64,000 nucleotides of DNA from contig JASJZH010000003.1 in the NCBI GenBank assembly GCA_037178975.1, forward strand, positions 930,001 to 994,000, written 5' to 3'. Below, piece after piece: positions 35,527 through 47,000 of the stretch. The stretch comes from Oscheius tipulae. Lineage: Eukaryota; Nematoda; Chromadorea; Rhabditida; Rhabditidae. The position numbers were made by a program, and so were the translations under genes. Position 1 is the first letter of the stretch, and the number at the start of each line of letters is the position of its first letter. The notes below the pieces were generated by a model, which saw only the letters and a list, made by a program, of their open reading frames with translations, was not told where the DNA came from and made no database searches.

Positions 35527-38500
35527 ATGCTACGTCTACTTCTTCTCTTCAATCTGGCCATTTTGGTCGTTGGAGGACATCACAAGCCAAGAAGGTAGCC
35601 AACATTTTATTTTCCCACTAGTTAGAAAATTTCAGATACACTATAGACCTGGACGAACAGCCAGAGAGACGATGGGAACAGGTAGTCAAGGATCACAGAG
35701 AGTTCTTGCCAGGAGTTGCTGAGGAAGCAAAGTAAGCTCTAATTTTTCAATTCGATTCATCAAGATATCTATCGCAAAACCTCAATGTGTCACCTATTAG
35801 GTGTCCCAATCGGACAGTATGATCTCTTGACTGCGCGGGAAAGCTCGAGATCGGGGAGACAGATCTAGGAAAGATAAGGAGGGAGGGAGAGAGTACAGAT
35901 GCCAATATGGCTTGGTCGTGCGGAGGTTAGTCACAAAGGGCAGGGAACATGAGTCAGGGGGATGCTGAAAGGGTAGAGAGCATGGGAAAAAATGAGAGAT
36001 AGAATCAGTAAGACAGAGAACTCAGTTCCAGTTCTCCTAATCTCTATTCAAAAAGTATAGAGTCAGCATACTATAAGCTTCATTATTTACAGAAATAGCT
36101 AGAATTGTGAGATAGATTAATGAGGGGGGTAGGAGAAGACTATTCACATTCGGAGACGACTCCTGCGTCGATTTGGTCGAGGGCGCGGTAGAGTTCCTCG
36201 TAGTAGTCGCACTTCTTGCAGCAGATGGCCTTCTTGTCCAGCTGGCCGCGAAGACGACGACGATTGAGCGGATCGAAGTCGATATAGAGCTTGATGGCCC
36301 TTTTGGCCAGAACGTCACGAGCGTCGGTCAGGAGGTCAATTTCATGATCAATCTCATCCGGCAGAGGCTTTCCTTTGTACTTGGCCAGATTGGCGGAGAG
36401 GACGTCGCGCTTGACGTAAAAGAGCTGCAGTTCCTTCTGGAGCTCGATGTTCAGCAGACAGTTGTCCAGCAGCTGCCCTCTCGTCCTGTAGGTTAGATCG
36501 CGCATCCAAGAGCACGTGCGATGCAGCGAGAGCAGATCGGCACCGTCCATCTGGAAGCGATGGGGTTAGAGAGTCAGTAGTCAGGACAGCGCGACAGAGA
36601 GATAGGACAGAACTGAGCAACAGAACACTACATATCTGAGAGTTCAGGTGTTTGTACTAGAGAGAAAGAACAGGGACATGGAGCTCACGTGAAGAGAGAC
36701 AGAATCATTAAGAGAACTGAATTAACAAAGACAGTATGAGTATAGGGGGTATATTAGAGCCAGGCAGGGAGCAAAAGTACAGGACGACTGGAGGACAGTA
36801 GGAGATAAAGAAAGGGATAGAGAGTCAAGGGAGGGAACAAACAGTCAGCGAGAGTACTATGGAAGAGGCAGAGAGAATATGCCTAGTAGAACAAGACTGA
36901 CAATTGGAGATAAGAGCACAGAAAAGTCAACAGTCTGTTCAAGGCAGAAAGAGAGACAGAGGTTGACAGTACAGTATATCGGGACAGAGAAGAATCAGAG
37001 TAGGACGAGAATCAGATTTTTCTGTTAGAAAAGACAGAGATAGGGACAGTGGGAGTACAGGATAGGAAGACCAGAAACATAGATTAACCTTCATGATGAC
37101 GTTCTTGAGGAGTCCATAAGGCATCTTGTTGAAGTCGAACATCATGTTGAGCTGGCAGGTGAGGAAGTGGAAGACTGAAAGTGAAAAGATTGTGATTGCT
37201 AAAAAAGCGCAACGCGAAAGAGTTCTCGCTTGCACGCCCTCGCTCTCTCCAAAAAATTGACGCTTTTCCAGAAAATTCATCCCGAGGCGCCTTCAGCCAA
37301 TAGTCTGGTGGTTCGCGGCAAAAGTTGGACGACTCTTACCGAAGGAATATTACAGGGAGATGCAGGGTAGGGAAGAGAGGCAGACAGTCGACGAGTGCGC
37401 TGGACTGTGAGACTGAGTACAGTTCGGGAAGCGCCTCCTAGGTTACCCTTGCCTCGACATGTCAAAGTTCAAAGTAGTTTCGTCTACTTTCGTGTCAGGA
37501 CCCTGAAAGCGATTCGGGTTACGGTACTTGCCCTGTCAAGTTTTATTGAAGTAAGAGTGAGAGTCGATCACTTGCAGAGTGTCTCTGTACTATGGCTGTG
37601 TGTGTGTGACTGTCTTAGTACACCAGCTTGAGAGAATGATCCTAGTTCAAATCCTGAGTTCCAGATTGGTTAGCGCATCGAGAGAGAGAGAGAGATAGTG
37701 AAAGTGAGAGTCACTGACCTGGAGAGTTTCTCTGAACTGTCACTGTATGTAGGACTCTCTGTTCGTCAATAAGAGTGAACCTAGTTGTAACGCTGGCTGT
37801 CCCATTTTTTTTAGAGAGTGGAGAGAACTGGGACAGTACATGAACAGAACAGGTACTGAGGAGTCCACCAGTCTTTGAGTTCAGATATTCAGACTACCTG
37901 CTGACTCTCGACAAGATAGAACAATGCTTTTTTTTAATCTAAAGCGCTCACTGTTCTACATATACATATATAGCTATTCCTATTCTTATCCCTGTTGTCG
38001 ATCTGACATCGATGGTCTTTTACTCTTGGCAATCTACCACTGTACTCTCACTAATACCATTTCGACCAGGTTTCAAAATTAGTCTGGGTGCATGACTGAC
38101 CGATAGAGGTTTAAGAACATAGATCCTGAATGCTCGAAACGACTAGAAGGAGGAGAGAGATAGGGACAGTACATTAACTAATCTGGGACTGAGTAGACCT
38201 CCAGTCTTCGGTTTTTTTTAAAGAGCAGGTGAGCTTTGACAGAGGAACTGAAAATGATTGTAATGTGATTGTCTGGTGACTATCTCTGTATTTCACGTTA
38301 TCTGTCTACTTGTTCTCTGTTCCAGGAATCTCTGAAGCATCCGGCCTCCCCATCGGGGAAATCATTGGTCTGAACATTTTATACGATATCACTGCCTTTG
38401 ACAGGGGACAGTAAGTGACTGCCAACTACCTATGAACATTTTACAGTATCTGGTACCAAGGTTGTACTTCCATTGTTGCCGAAAATGCTAAAGGAGAGAT

Positions 38501-39681
38501 ATTCCATGGGAGGAACTTGGACTACGAGATGGGAGATCTTTTGAAGAACATCACTGTCATGTTGGATTTCAAGAAGGATGGAAATGTAAGAGAAAGTGAC
38601 ATTGTCATTGACAGAAACAGACAGAGACATTACACATGTCTTTCAGATTCTCTACTCTGGTACCTCTTTCGCTCTCTACAATGGACTCTTGACAGGACAA
38701 CGTCCCAATGCCTATACTGTCACTCTCAATGAGAGATGTGGGCAATAACTTATCCTTAGCTCGACTCTCTTCAGATTCCGGAGCCTACATCGACACGATT
38801 CTGATGGAACTGTACACCCATTTCAACCGACCAGTCACCATCTTTATTCGAGAGGTCCTGGAAAGTGAGAGCACGTTCAAAGGAGCAGTACTCAAACTGT
38901 CCTCCACTTCTCTGATTGCTCCTTCCTACATCATTGTGGGTGGAATGAAGTCCGGAGAAGGAGCTGTGATCTCGAGGTATTCTTCTAGGGTGCACCGGTA
39001 TTACACGAACGAACAAAGTCTACTATGTATGACGTTGCGGCCTGTTTTCGCACCCCCAAAAAGTAAAAAAAAAAAAGTAAAAAAGTTGTAGCCCATACCG
39101 AAATCTTCAATTTTGCACAACATCACTTTACATGGAAAAGCATGCTTTGACCTAGTTTTCATGCCTGCGACCTAATTTCAAGCCAAAAAGCTAGTTTTAC
39201 ATTGTGACTCATTGTCACAGACCAGGCCCTTTTCTTCGTCAGTATTCTCTGAAAACTTTGTAAATGAAAGACATGACAAGTCCATTGTTTATTTTCATAA
39301 CTTATTAAGACTAAAGTACTTTAGAAGTCGGTTGAAGGCAGCGGACGTGGAGTTTCTGGATGCAAAGAATGACCGGTGGTTCCTGATCGAGACCAACTTC
39401 GATCACTGGAAGAGAGACATCGATGGGAGGCGGTGAGAAAGGCAGAGAGCTAGAAAGACAGAGAGATAGATAGACACAGAGACAGAGAAACAAATCCTGT
39501 CTCTTGCAGAACAAAAGCAATGTCCTACCTCCAATCCATCGGCTTCGACCACTTGACGGCATCTGGAATGAATTCGACTCTTGACCAGATCCCAGTCCGC
39601 AATAACCTGACTCTCTACTCGACTGTTCTTTCTGCCAAGGATCCAAACCTCTTCTTTGAAACGTTCAGAGTTCTGGACTAG
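35527..39681 (+). CDS. Acid ceramidase / NAAA-like hydrolase, one exon not found
   Basis: A lysosomal N-terminal-nucleophile amidase of the acid ceramidase / N-acylethanolamine acid amidase family. Exons seen: 35527-35594, 35636-35731, 38326-38410, 38447-38585, 38647-38737, 38775-38976, 39325-39432 and 39510-39681. A signal peptide (MLRLLLLFNLAILVVGG) is followed by the conserved RYTIDLDEQPERRW. The catalytic cysteine that becomes N-terminal after self-cleavage is in GCTSIVAENAKGEIFHGRNLDY. Also present are LTGQRPNAYTVTLNER, APSYIIVGGMKSGEGAVISR and WFLIETNFDHWK. The phases of exon 2 and the next exon found (38326) disagree, and about 50-60 conserved residues are missing, so at least one exon lies unseen in 35732-38325. 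That interval carries an antisense gene. The prolyl hydroxylase starts 140 nt downstream. NAAA-like features (HGRNLDYEMGD) slightly outweigh ceramidase. Confidence 0.85.
36140..37145 (-). CDS. F-box-like protein, antisense in hydrolase intron
   Basis: Two exons (37089-37145 and 36140-36550) join in phase for 155 residues. The N-terminus resembles an F-box: FNKMPYGLLKNVIMKMDGAD followed by LLSLHRTCSWMRDLTYRTRG fits the LPxELLxxIxxxLdxxDLLxLrxvCrxwr pattern. F-box proteins recruit substrates to SCF ubiquitin ligases through Skp1. The remainder is helical and charged, with CCKKC near the C-terminus (AICCKKCDYYEELY), which could be a small metal site. No substrate-binding repeat is visible. Nematodes have very large F-box families, which fits. 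The gene lies wholly within the 2.6-kb interval between exons of the plus-strand hydrolase. The F-box call is by eye and moderate. Confidence 0.6.
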
Positions 39682-39820
39682 TAGTGACCATGTAAATGAA
39701 GATGACCCATTGTTCTCTTGAACATACGGATTACGTGACCAATTTCAAAGGGTTTGCTGTTGCTTTCCCAGGGAACTGTTTGAGCAGTTGTGCTCCCCGT
39801 TGGCTCTCATTCGGCTATCG

Positions 39821-41219
39821 ATGTCGTGGCTTGCGCTACTGTTTCTGTGTTCTCTTTTCCGGCAGTCTACAGGTTTTGAAGGGAAGGAGTACTGGATGAA
39901 TGGTCACAAAGACAATCTCGACAAGTGCAAGAAGACGAATAATGGAGACTGGACAAAGGATCCGGGTAATATCTCTCTGTCTCACTGTTTCTAGTCCCTC
40001 ATTTTTTCTGTCTATCTGTCTCTCTGTCTCTATATCTCACTATCTCTGTGTATCTCTGTCTCTTAGTCTCTCCTTCTCTCTGTCTCTCTTCTTTATTGGC
40101 TACTTTGGTAATTAGGATACAGCTACTCCGAACTATTAAACTTTGCATCAAATTACAACGCTCAGTCCCTGTACATTCAGCCCTTCGTTGCTATATCGTC
40201 CACGACAAGCTCCATTTCTTCAAGGTGGAGGTCTTAAGTACCAAGCCAATTGTCCTTCGATATCACAATCTGATCCATCGCCGTCTCTGTAAGAGAGTTC
40301 TGGGAGAAGTCAGTCATATGCGTCTGGAAAGAGCTGTGAGTACAGAGATAGTTCCACCTTCAGTAGTCAGCTATAGGGAGTAGTTTCAACGGATCCGAAG
40401 AAGCCCCTCCAATACATGACTAACCGAATGGCTAACAGTTCGTGGCTTGACCACCGTCAGGAGTACAACTTCAATCACATGTTCAATACACTCCAGAGAA
40501 CCATATTGGCTTTGGATTTGAGCAAGGCGGAACAGTTTCAGGTGAGAGACACAGTGAGAGCCACTGTGGACATTTTCAGATTCTATCCTATCACCCGAAC
40601 GGACACTATGCTCCCCACTATGACTACCTGGAATCAAACATAATCTCCACTGTTCCCATGCAGGGAAATCGGATCACGACAGTGTTCACAATCCTAAAGA
40701 CGGCTAAGAAGGGTGGAAGTAAGTTCCGAAACAGGCAGAGTGCCAGAAAGACGGTGACGAGAAAGAGAGAGACAAAAAGGCAGAGAGATTGAGATACAAA
40801 GGGACACAGACAGAAAGAACAGAGATATAGAGACAGATACAGAAAGACAGAGAGAGAAAAACAGAGGGACAGAGGGACAGAGATACATAGACTGAAAAAA
40901 TGAGAGACTGAGATACAGATAACTGATTCTAGCTACTATCTTCCCTCGTCTCGGTCTCAACATCCGGCCTAACACTGGGGACGTCCTGGTCTGGCAGAAC
41001 ATGGAAGCAACTGGAGAGAACGACCTCGATTCTATCCATGCTGCCTGCCCGATTGTGGATGGCGTCAAGATTGGAGCAACCCTCTGGGTTAGGGCTTTCG
41101 GGAGCGAGTTCAGACTACCATGCACCAAGGACAAGAAGTGGTCACTGGAAGCATTCCTCAAGCCCAAAGCGACATGGGACGACCGTGTCATGTACTGTAA
41201 GACAGTTGGTCCAAGTTAG
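39821..41219 (+). CDS. Compact prolyl 4-hydroxylase (2OG-Fe(II) dioxygenase)
   Basis: A secretory-pathway hydroxylase of the collagen prolyl 4-hydroxylase alpha family, using Fe(II), 2-oxoglutarate, O2 and ascorbate to make 4-hydroxyproline. Exons 39821-39965, 40181-40339, 40384-40541, 40580-40718 and 40933-41219 join in phase to 295 residues. A signal peptide (MSWLALLFLCSLFRQSTG) targets the ER. The catalytic domain shows the HxD iron ligands in GHYAPHYDYLE (His167, Asp169), the distal His236 in IHAACPIVDG and the 2-oxoglutarate-binding Lys246 in GVKIGATLW. GNRITTVFTILKTAKKGG precedes TIFPRLGL as in the family. The N-terminal dimerisation and peptide-binding domains of typical alpha subunits (about 520-550 aa) are absent, so this is a short paralogue. 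Cuticle collagen is a likely substrate if the organism is a nematode. The acceptors of exons 2 and 3 were chosen by homology and phase. Confidence 0.87.
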
Positions 41220-41266
41220 GGGGACAGATTCTGTATGTCTGTGAAATATGTCTGAAAATCAAATAG

Positions 41267-41272
41267 AATAAA
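41267..41272 (+). terminator. Poly(A) signal of prolyl hydroxylase
   Basis: AATAAA lies 48 nt after the stop codon at 41219, in an A+T-rich stretch before the convergent AGAP gene (stop at 41514). Confidence 0.7.
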
Positions 41273-41513
41273 GTTGTAAATTTGTATTACGCACCATACA
41301 TTGAACACATAACTGAGAAAGTGAGAGAGAACCATATCTGTGTACAGATTTCGTTTATAGAGACGGGGAAGGAAAAATATAAAAGAGGGATAAGGACAAT
41401 CTCATAAGAATTTCAGATAGAGGTTTCACCCGTAAAGTTTCAGAGAGAGGGATGCTGTAATCTCAAGGACTAGGAGAGAGAGGGTACCCGTGAGTCAAGT
41501 GCTAGAGAGTCTT

Positions 41514-43973
41514 TCAAATGACACTGTCGGGTAAGGTCTTCAGCTGGTCAAAGTCTTGAGCTGTCCGAGGATGGTACTTGGTTGGGAGAGGAGAAGGGCC
41601 TTGGGGCAGAGACTGTCGACGGAAGATGACCTCATCCCCTCCACCGTAACTGTAGTCTCGATTCGAGAGAGATCCCATAATGGCTGTCTGGAAGTGGGAG
41701 GGTTAGAAAGTTGATTCATACTCTCTCTGTCTCTTTGTCTCTCTGTGTTTCTGTCTCTCTGTTCTCTCTGTTCCCTCTCTCACCTCCGAAATGTCCTGGA
41801 CATGCTGAGTGGGAGCCATTCCATAGTCTGGAGCAACTCCGGCTGTCAACAAAACTTGAGCACAGTCTGGACATCCTTGATGGTGGGCGTACCACAGAGC
41901 AGATCTTCCCTGTTCATCCAAAACCAAAGGATCGGCATTGTTCTGTAAGAGAGGGCATGAGTCTAAAAAAAGTGAACCAACCCAAAGGAGAAGCTGGACC
42001 ATCTCTAAAGATCCATTACAGCAGGCAAGATGGAGCGGTGTTCTCTTGTCTTTCGGAGGAGAGACACAGGCATTGATGTCGTCTGGAGTGGCTCGAGTGA
42101 GGATAAGACAAGCTGTCGCGACGTCTCTGGTGATGACGGCACTGATCAGTTGAGAACTGAAGGTCTCGTTCACTCGGGGGGAGGGCAGCCAGCGTTTGTG
42201 CTCATACTTCGATCGGATCCAGTTCTCTTTGGTCTCTCTGGAAATTGGAAAGTTAGACTCTCTCTATTTACTTGTCTCTCTGTCTCTTTGTCTTGCGGTC
42301 GCTTACCTTGCACATTCCGGTGTTGGTTTCTTGTCCAGCGGAGCATTGAACTCCCACATCTTGTTGGCAGCATCGTTACCGATAGCCTGCATCACTGCCA
42401 GACACTCGACCGGCCAGTCATCCAGTTCCACTGATCTGACTCTTGACACATGAGATCCCATGTTTCTGTGGACGCCACTGCACTCTATGCAGATTAAGAT
42501 GCCGAGATTGATGCTGGCCCAGTCGGGGTTGGGGGCTCCGCAATCAGCACACTTGCAGTTTCCGGCGATCTGTCGTAGTCCCTGGATTTCTTCTCGATTG
42601 GGCTGGATGCGATTGCTTGGCTGTCCTTGGAGAGCCTTCTCGATCTGCTCCTCAATGGCAGCTACCCACTGGGCACGTTCCTCAGCGGAGCTGGCACAGA
42701 ACTCCCATTTCTTCATGTCGTGGGTGACGATCTGAAAGAACAGGTTATTAGTTCGGTCTCTCTCTCTCTCTCCTACCTCAAAGCATTCCTCATCCTCCTC
42801 ATTCTGCTTCCCACTGGAACCAATCCTCCGATGCGCCGGTCGTCTCTTCTTATGTCCCGGAGCGGTCTGAGGCGTCATGTTGGTCATAGACTCCTTGGCA
42901 TCATCACTGCCTCCTCCAGACGTCCCTTCACCCGATCCAATGATCCCAATGTCACTCCTCCTTGGTTCTAGAACCTGGGTCGGGGTGGTCTCTTCTGTCT
43001 GACTCGTGACCATCCTCTGGGTATTTCTCGGTCTCTGTCTCCCAGGCGTCTTGACAGTACATAGTCCAAGAAAGACCTCCTTCCCCTCATTCGGCTTGTC
43101 CATGTAGTCTTTCAGATTGTGGTGATAGGTCAGTCGACCGTCGTCGTAGAGACAAACAAACTTCTTCTTCCAGTCCCTGTTCAGAGCTGACTTGGAGCTA
43201 CGCTTGTAGAGATGACCCTGGCGGACAGGAATGGCTCGACCGACTCCGTGATTCTTCGACTCGATGGCTTTTTCATTGTCCTTCGGTCTCTGGAAATGGG
43301 AGAATTATTGGGTAAAAAGAGTCTCTCTGTCTTACTGTCTCTCTATCTCTCTGAACTTACAAAGAAGTTGCTAATCCTCTTGTTATAGGTCTTTCTGGGG
43401 TTCGTCGGAGTCGAAGACGGTGTCGGTAGATGACTGGTACTCGCGCTGGCAGCTGACAGTCCGCCACTCTGGGCTTGAGCCGTTTCAAAGGCAGCCTCGG
43501 CTGCCTCGAGCACAGCCGTCGAGCTCCGTGTGTTCCAGCCTAAAACTCACAGTATTAAAGACAAATACTGGTAGTCACAGCCTATGAGTGTTGACAGCGT
43601 GGTCGTCTCAAAAGGGAGTCAATTAAGAGACAGGGGAGAGGTGGGTCGATGTGGGTCAAGAGAAGGTCCGGTAAGAGTGACAAGAGAGGAGCGAGTTTTC
43701 ACACTTGCAGACCAATTAGGGGAGACTGGTCGGGTACTCTTACCAGTCGCTTGACTCTAGATTCAAACCCAGACAGACCCCTCGGTAACTGTCTTTTGGA
43801 CGTTTCAAAGGACCGAAGCTCTCGTGCTGACTGTCCGTAGTGTATGACTTTTGGCTATGATCTGTCTCTCTGTCTACCTCAGTTCCCAGGTACTACTACT
43901 ATCCACTGAACATTTGTTCTCATTTGACTCCCAGTTACACTTACGATTCATCCCTCCGGGCTGTGCGTTTGAA

Positions 43974-44009
<36 letters not shown>

Positions 44010-47000
44010 CCTAACTTACTGTCTTGACTATTTCTCACCCCCTTATAGACTGTGTCTCTAACTGAACTTCTTGCCCACCCACTCACTCTGTCTGTTAGAC
44101 TCTCGCCTTCATTCTTCTTACAGTATCTCCGTCTCTCTGTCCCAGTACCAGAACCGAAAGTTCGATACTTTGCCCTAACCGACTGTCTCTTTTCCTTTGG
44201 TGAACCAAATCACAGTCATATCCAGTAAAACCCACCATTGACACTGGTCAGACTCTGTCTCGAACTCGATGGACTCAGCTGTTGGCTGCTCCGGCTCGTG
44301 TAGCCATAATTGTCAGGGAATCTTGAAGTCGAGATGACTCTTTCCTCTCCTCGTCGTCGCATTTCTGCAAAAAGTTATGATCATTCCCTCGTTCTCGGAT
44401 TGGTACACAATTTGCCATTGAGTTCCCTGGTATATAGGAATAATCGTATGCGTCGCGGAAATGGCGGGAACGGGCTGGACAAACACGGAGGTTTGACGTC
44501 AAAAATTGGACATTTTGAGCGAGGGAGCAAGAGTCAGGGTTGTAAGAAGGATCTGGGTTGGTAGAATAGTCAAGGAGACAGAGAGACATTGGAACAGTTC
44601 CTGTCACTGGCATACTGTAGTTTCTTGGTCAGAAACCGTCAGTTTAGAGTTCCTGTCCGGTCAGACTCTCCTGTATCGAACAGGTAGTCACGTAAACAGT
44701 TAGTCAGGCTGCGAGTTTCCTAGAGAAAGAAACGAAGCGAGGCTGAGAGTCAGTGGTTAAATAGTCAAGCAGATACTTTGACGGTGTTCGCCAGACTCAG
44801 GGTTTAGGTAGTCAAATGGTCAAGGGACAGTTCAAAACATCGTTTACTGTTACTGGATACAATAGACTCTAGACTCTAAGAAAAGTACAGATTCTTCTGA
44901 ACTGTCTCGACCATTTGACTTATAGGATTCTTGATGCTTACACAGGGTATCTGTCTCTGTCAATGTCTTTGTACTCACCACTCTGTCCGCTCTGTTCCCT
45001 ATGTCCAGCGTGACTCCTTCGTGCTGTAACCATGGCTCCATTGGCCTCTTGAAGTGGCATATAGGTACTGCTCCTCTGGTAGGGAGTCCCTTTAAGGACA
45101 TTGGCCGAAGACATATAGTTCTGCTGGTCCGTGTACCGATTCCTGGATGGGGTCTGTGGCGTGGGGCTTCGGTGAAGCTGCGAAATCCGGGCGACCACTA
45201 AAAGATACGAGTATACATGATGGGTAATAACGAAATACGACTAATATGAGTAACAGCCCCCTGACTAAACAACCCGTGAAGGTGGACCGAGGACCCGTGA
45301 TCATGAAGAGCAAACAATATGAACGTGGCTGCCTTTTCCGAGGGAGAGAGGGGGGAAAGCATACACACACTAGTCAACAATAGCATGGGCAATTCAAGAC
45401 GGTATGGAAGAGGACAGACAGACAGAGACTGCCTGATTCTGTAACAGGGCAAGTACGGGTACGAACGACACAGCTGGATGTAAACGTTTGAGTGAGACGA
45501 GGCGGTACGGAAAACCGAAAAAGTGCTCCCCACTGGATTGACTCACTGTACTCAAAGGGCATTTTTGCCTTCTGTCTTCTTCAACTTCCGCCGAGACGTC
45601 AATCGAGTAGAAAAGTGGTGATAAACACGAAAGAAGAATCAGCTGAGAGACAGAACGACCAGGCGGTGTTCGCTTTCCTTTACCGAGATCGATAAGGAAG
45701 GCGGTGAAGGAAAGGGAAAGAGAGACAGAGAGACGAAAATTCTGCTGATAGGATGGTGGAGATTGAAAGCCTATTAAACTGGGAGAGAGAAAGATAGACA
45801 AAGAGGGTGACAGATGAGAGTCAGGGGTGAGATGAACTAGGAAGAGTCAGTGGTCAATAGGAACAGAGAGACAGGAACTGGTAAGGAAAGAGTCACTGAA
45901 CTGGTAGTCAACTGGACAGTACAGAGAGACAGTCAAGAGTATGAATCTGAACCCCTAACCGGAGAGACACCCAACTGGATCTGTTATGAGACCGAGTCTC
46001 TGAACTGATAATTGGGGCAGTCAAAATGTTGTTGTTCAAGAGGAACAGTCAAGAGTGTGAGTTAGGGCACTGGATCATCCACAGTGAGGGAAACTGATTG
46101 GTCCGAAACCCAGACAAGGAACAGATAGCCAAGTGGTCAGGACAGCAAGGGCGATAAGACTATCTATTAGGTATTAGTAGGAGGTGGTCAAGGGGACACG
46201 GTTGTCTGTAAGTGACCGGACAGCCCTCATACTCACCCTGACTAAGTTTGACCATATTTCCAGGGCGGGAAGTGTTCTCACAGTTGGTCAGAGAGAATAA
46301 CAAGCCCTGATTGATAAAGAAGCGCTACTGATGAGTGTTTCCACGAATGTTTTCCGACTCCACGTGGGGGGATTTGCCAGAAATACACTCGCAGTGGACG
46401 ATTAGTATTTACTTCAAAGGGGCAGAATGATAGGATAAGTCAAAAACAAGATTAGACAGGTCTCCGGTCTGGAGAAAATAGAAAACATGGTATGAAGAAA
46501 GAGTCAAGAAGAGAGACCGAGATGCAGAGAAATAGAGGGGCAGAGAGGTAGAAAGACAGAGAGAGATCAATCAAAGAAAGAGTGCATGCAGTTTATGAAA
46601 GGTCAAAGGGGATGGACGAGCTTTCACTCTTTTCGCAGCACATCCGTCCCAGACCCACTAAGATATGCATCCCGAGAGAGATGCCTCTCCGAAATTCAGG
46701 TTTCGGCAACTTGACCCCCCCCCCCCGAATCATAAATTATCGAAGCCGAGAGAATATGGCGTGAATGGACAAACCTTCTTTGAAGACTTTGTCCACATTA
46801 AGACCGAGAGTCGAGTTGACTTCGAAGAAACTTGTGCAGCTCAGTTTGTGCTGCATTCGGAGGGCTTCTTCCTCGTAGATGTGTCTTTTGCAGCCGTGTG
46901 TTTGCTCGTTGTCCTGGAAGAGAACGATTGACCAGGGAGAGCTCGTTGTCTTACCTTTGTCCCGACCAAAATCATCGGCATGTCCGAAATATTCCGGTAC

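Noticed and set aside
36173-36496. 107-codon plus-strand open frame considered as the missing hydrolase exon
   Set aside because: It does not resemble the hydrolase family and is antisense to the F-box-like exon.
46236-46275. Small minus-strand exon candidate between AGAP exons (NMVKLSQG)
   Set aside because: The direct joint 46775 to 45197 keeps phase and matches the family ([13 protein letters not shown]); including this piece breaks the frame.
46714-46727. Run of 12 C bases
   Set aside because: Ordinary homopolymer in an intron; length may be a sequencing artefact.
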